Positions 61,183 to 64,000 of a stretch of 64,000 nucleotides of DNA are shown here, one piece after another. A model generated the notes under the pieces. That model ran no database searches and was not told the origin of the DNA. It saw only the letters and a list, made by a program, of their open reading frames with translations. This stretch comes from Xenorhabdus anantnagensis. Lineage in GTDB: Bacteria; Pseudomonadota; Gammaproteobacteria; Enterobacterales; Enterobacteriaceae. The DNA lies in NCBI RefSeq assembly GCF_028598555.1, contig NZ_JAQRFN010000004.1, positions 124,001-188,000 of the forward strand, given 5' to 3'. Position 1 is the first letter of the stretch. Each line of letters opens with the position of its first letter. Made by a program: the position numbers and the translations under genes.

Positions 61183-62298
61183 ATGTATAAAAAAATTATT
61201 TTATTCTGCGGTTTTTTGTTAATTTATTCTTCTTATGTGTTATCAGGGCAAGCCCCTGGGACATATACACATTATAAATTTGGAAATAATGTCCCAGAAT
61301 TCGATTCTTTCGATTTCTCAATTACAGTAAATAAAGATCCCGGATATACTGCCAGTATATTTTGGGCCGGTCAGTTTGGTCTAATTGGCATATCACCTTC
61401 ACCTTCTGTTCTATCCGGAGGTTATACGGGGTTGCAAAGTAATGGTGAAAGTAAAAGGACATTTATATTTTCTATCTGGAAGGCAACGGCGGCGAAAGTC
61501 GGCAGCAAAGGGAGTATTTGTAGTAAATTTTATGAGGGTGGCGATGGGTATAGTTGTAGAATGCATCTTGATTGGAAGGTAGGCCATCCTTATCTGTTTC
61601 ACGTTTCCTATGATGGTGATAGCTGGTTATCAGTTAAAGTTACTGACCTTGCTGATAAGACCTCGTTTATACTGGGTAGTATAAAAACACCAGCTACAAA
61701 AATATCTCCATTAAGTATAATAAATTGGTCTGAGTATTATGAGGGGAGCGATCCTAGGGCAACTTGCCTTGGGCAGCCATATAGCAAAGCCACTTTTTCA
61801 TTACCAGTGGGTTATTCAGCCGGGAATAAATCTATAGCTGAAATAACATCGGTAAATACTGGTGGAGACTGTAAGGACTTTTCTAAAATTACCACAATAA
61901 ATTCTGGCTCTATTCATGAGAATGGAATTGGGAATTCATTACGTGGGGTTATAAAAAACAATAAGTTGTGCCTTAATATATCAGGAAATATTGGAGAAGG
62001 TGTTAATATAAACACATCTTATTGCTCTAGGAATTTCAAACAAAGTTGGGTTTATTCGAAATCGCACTATATAGAAACACTAAGAAATTACTGTTTAGCC
62101 GATGATGGTGGGATAAAACTCAAAACATGTATACATGACACACCGGGTTTGAAATGGGAAATAAAAAATAACGAGATAAGAAAAGAGAATACATCATTGT
62201 GTCTTACTAACAATGGTTTTGGCAGCAATGTAACATTAAGCCCATGTAATGGATCTCCCAGTCAGAAATGGGATACATTTGATACTGCCGTCAACTGA
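61183..62298 (+). CDS. Secreted protein with DUF3472-like and ricin-type lectin domains
   Basis: A 371-residue exported protein. Residues 1-22 are a signal peptide (KKIILFCGFLLIYSSYVL). The N-terminal domain (YKFGNNVPEFDSFDFSI, WAGQFGLIGI, GGYTGLQSNG, WSEYYEGS) resembles DUF3472, a presumed carbohydrate-active or binding fold. The C-terminal ~130 residues look like a ricin B-type beta-trefoil, with Cys pairs and QxW-like repeats (KQSWVY, LKWEI, SQKWDT). Its role may be binding a host or microbial glycan (inference). Low-GC codon use and absence from E. coli at this position point to an accessory gene. Convergent with tus. Confidence 0.75.
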   Translation: MYKKIILFCGFLLIYSSYVLSGQAPGTYTHYKFGNNVPEFDSFDFSITVNKDPGYTASIFWAGQFGLIGISPSPSVLSGGYTGLQSNGESKRTFIFSIWKATAAKVGSKGSICSKFYEGGDGYSCRMHLDWKVGHPYLFHVSYDGDSWLSVKVTDLADKTSFILGSIKTPATKISPLSIINWSEYYEGSDPRATCLGQPYSKATFSLPVGYSAGNKSIAEITSVNTGGDCKDFSKITTINSGSIHENGIGNSLRGVIKNNKLCLNISGNIGEGVNINTSYCSRNFKQSWVYSKSHYIETLRNYCLADDGGIKLKTCIHDTPGLKWEIKNNEIRKENTSLCLTNNGFGSNVTLSPCNGSPSQKWDTFDTAVN

Positions 62299-62310
62299 CG
62301 GCAGTATTTC
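62282..62310. terminator. Terminator between the lectin gene and tus
   Basis: A 12-bp perfect inverted repeat (ATACTGCCGTCA at 62282-62293, complement at 62296-62307) overlaps the lectin gene stop and is followed by TTTCTTCTT. It can serve both convergent genes. Confidence 0.8.
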
Positions 62311-62320
62311 TTCTTGCATT

Positions 62321-63247
62321 TTAGATTTCTTTGTAGAGATGTAGGCGGGGAATTACTAACTCAAGTGGCTTGGCCTTAGGCTTATATCTATATTTAATTG
62401 CATTGGCGTTGTAGTTAGACAGCATACCGAGTTTAGGTTTGATTTCTTTATTTTCCGTATAAAAAACAATCACCGGAACTGGACAAGCATATTGAACTTG
62501 TTTTTGTATTTCTGAATACCATACACGGGTAATCGGTTGTACTTTAACTGGCCGTTTGATTTTCAATACCACATCATCAGGTAATTTCTTGATATCTGTA
62601 ATCTCTAATGCCATCAATGCTGCCCATTGCTCACTGGAGTAGGGAGGAACTGCTCTTCCCGCATTATGGCTTTTTTCCAGCCTTTCCAGAACTTGTTGTT
62701 TGGTAATCTTATTAATAATGTTCTTATTGGCCCAACCAAAGTTAATGGAGTCAGGGTTTAATAGGTGAGTGATAGTACGATAGGCATTCAGTGTAATGAG
62801 GCCTCGCAAATGTTCATGAACAAATTCAAACCGTTGCTCTTTTCTGACGCCTGATTCTTTGGTAACGATATTTTCCAGCTCTATTTTTAACTGATTTACT
62901 TCGTCAATGATTCTCATTGCTTCTTTATATTGCTGGTGGTTGACAGAAAAGCACAATGCTCCGGGAAGGCGGCTCGCAGCTTTGCTGCTGATATTAGGAT
63001 TGTTATGATGTATAAATAATTTCTGGTAGAAGCGTAAACCTACATCGAGTGCTTCATCTCCCTGTAATAGATTGACCATAATTTCGGTCACTTGTTCATG
63101 TTCTTCGCCTTTCTCTATTTTAGGTAATTCAAATATTCGGGCATCAATAAGGGGGTAGTTCATTAACAATCCAACCAGCTCAGACAGTTTTTCTTCTTGT
63201 TTTTTGAAACAGGTTGTCAGTGATTCTATTGAAAGATATTTATTCAT
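62321..63247 (-). CDS. tus: Replication terminus site-binding protein Tus
   Basis: A 308-residue homologue of E. coli Tus (309). ARIFELPKIEKGEEHE, RFEFVHEHLRGLITLNAYR, NFGWANK, LKIKRPVKVQPITRVWY and the C-terminal KPLELVIPRLHLYKE correspond closely. Tus binds Ter sites as a monomer and stops replication forks from one side. A Ter site lies about 40 bases upstream of its ATG, as in E. coli, where Tus represses its own gene. Confidence 0.97.
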   Translation of the reverse strand: MNKYLSIESLTTCFKKQEEKLSELVGLLMNYPLIDARIFELPKIEKGEEHEQVTEIMVNLLQGDEALDVGLRFYQKLFIHHNNPNISSKAASRLPGALCFSVNHQQYKEAMRIIDEVNQLKIELENIVTKESGVRKEQRFEFVHEHLRGLITLNAYRTITHLLNPDSINFGWANKNIINKITKQQVLERLEKSHNAGRAVPPYSSEQWAALMALEITDIKKLPDDVVLKIKRPVKVQPITRVWYSEIQKQVQYACPVPVIVFYTENKEIKPKLGMLSNYNANAIKYRYKPKAKPLELVIPRLHLYKEI

Positions 63248-63286
63248 GAATATATTCTCTGTTATTGTCAGCCGCTTACAATACCT

Positions 63287-63309
63287 ACTTAGTTACAACA
63301 TACTTATAA
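63287..63309 (-). promoter_or_regulatory. Ter site in the tus promoter
   Basis: On the minus strand the core AAGTATGTTGTAACTAA (63289-63305) matches the E. coli TerB core as I remember it, with ATAAG preceding. By analogy with TerB the blocking face is the 5' side of this strand, so forks moving from high to low window coordinates would be arrested. Binding here would also cover the tus promoter and autoregulate it. Confidence 0.93.
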
Positions 63310-63526
63310 GTCTAACCATAATCTACAAAAATCTCCACAACAAAATCAAACAAACGCTAAATAATATATAAAAAATAAAAAACAATTATTGCAGGAGAAA
63401 TTAAAATCATGGTAATAAATTAACTTATTTTAATGGGTTAATTGTACGGTCATTTACTTTATCAAACATAATTTCAATCTTCATTATTTTATTGGAAGGG
63501 TGAGTAATTCAAAAAGGTTGTTAAAT

Positions 63527-64000
63527 ATGAACAAGTTAATCAAGCCTCTAGATTCCTTCAATGAAGTTATTAATGTATTATTGCCACACTCTGAACTGAT
63601 CACAACAGATTTATTAACACAAGGAAAATCAATTAAAATAGATAGTGAATTTCTTAAAATTTTCTTACTAGATCAAGGGTATGTCAATATACGTAGAATA
63701 GATGATGAGTTAATCATTGCGACGCTTTTTTCACCTTATGTTATTGGTTTGTCTTTTTATCCTGGTGCAGGAATTTATTATTCCATTGAATTAGGGGGAA
63801 ATTGTAAGATTTATCAGATTCCTCGCAGTAGTGCGTTAAGTACTATAAGGACACACAATCTCTATAAAGAGTGGTTGAGAATTTTTTCCTATAAAATGTC
63901 TTTTTTATATGCAAGAGATATTAGTATTTTTCGTCATAATAATAGAGAGGTTGTATATAATTTATTATCTCGTTTGATGAATTCACCAATGGAATTCAGA
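63527..64000 (+). CDS. IprA-like regulator, Crp-like fold (window-edge partial)
   Basis: The first 158 codons of a gene running off the window. It begins MNKLIKPLDSFNEVIN at ATG 63527 with AAGG nine bases upstream. QGYVNIRRIDDELIIATLFSPYVIGLS and WLRIFSYKMSFLYARDISIF resemble the IprA (YaiV) family, which has a Crp-like sensor domain followed by a winged helix. IprA in enterics influences hydrogen peroxide resistance. The DNA-binding end is outside the window, so the call rests on the sensor part only. Confidence 0.6.
   Translation, partial: MNKLIKPLDSFNEVINVLLPHSELITTDLLTQGKSIKIDSEFLKIFLLDQGYVNIRRIDDELIIATLFSPYVIGLSFYPGAGIYYSIELGGNCKIYQIPRSSALSTIRTHNLYKEWLRIFSYKMSFLYARDISIFRHNNREVVYNLLSRLMNSPMEFR

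Noticed and set aside
63248-63526. dif recombination site near tus
   Set aside because: No sequence resembling the dif consensus was found here; only the Ter core is convincing.

Overview
This 64 kb window looks like the chromosome of a low-GC enterobacterium of the Xenorhabdus/Photorhabdus type (Morganellaceae). The housekeeping proteins align almost residue for residue with remembered E. coli sequences (TopA, CysB, AcnA, RNase II, Nth, FumC, Tus), and the order follows the E. coli trp-to-tus terminus region. However, trpG and trpD are separate genes, the base composition is AT-rich, and the gaps hold secreted-protein and type VI secretion genes. The genus is an inference from style and content. 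No rRNA or tRNA gene, CRISPR array or transposase was recognised by eye.

Layout. 1-6223 (minus strand): the trp operon, read from a TrpR-type promoter through a Trp-Trp leader peptide and attenuator into trpE-trpG-trpD-trpCF-trpB-trpA (trpA cut by the window edge). 6240-13470: an AT-rich two-gene insertion coding for exported proteins, a 600-residue unknown and a 1697-residue trypsin-like protease with a tail of Ig-like modules. 13635-23533: rnm, yciO, rluB, btuR, yciK, sohB, yciN, topA, cysB. 23534-24975: an unknown accessory gene and a 15-bp tandem repeat. 24976-34618: acnA, ribA, lapA-lapB, pyrF-yciH, a class A beta-lactamase and rnb; pgpB, which lies between ribA and lapA in E. coli, is absent.

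34619-45650 is an accessory type VI secretion cargo island. A long AT-rich leader region is followed by a lone TssF-like gene, VgrG, a DUF2169 adaptor, a DUF4150 PAAR-like tip protein, and a 1445-residue Rhs protein whose tip looks like a nucleic-acid deaminase toxin. A SUKH-type immunity gene ends the island. The order suggests a self-contained tip, adaptor, effector and immunity unit that would be fired by a T6SS encoded elsewhere.

45799-64000 returns to the core terminus region: nth and the rsxABCDGE electron-transfer operon (minus strand), ydgK, an oxidoreductase and a YfeH-like transporter (plus), then add, ydgA, manA (minus), fumC (plus), a secreted lectin-like gene (plus), and tus (minus) with a near-perfect Ter site in its promoter. 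A truncated IprA-like regulator ends the window. The Ter site places the window in the replication termination zone.

The best candidates for something little described are the protease/Ig-module island beside the trp operon and the TssF-headed Rhs-deaminase island. Smaller points of interest are a chromosomal CTX-M-like beta-lactamase with the Cys69/Cys238 pair typical of class A carbapenemases, a five-fold 39-residue repeat in RsxC, and the secreted lectin next to tus.
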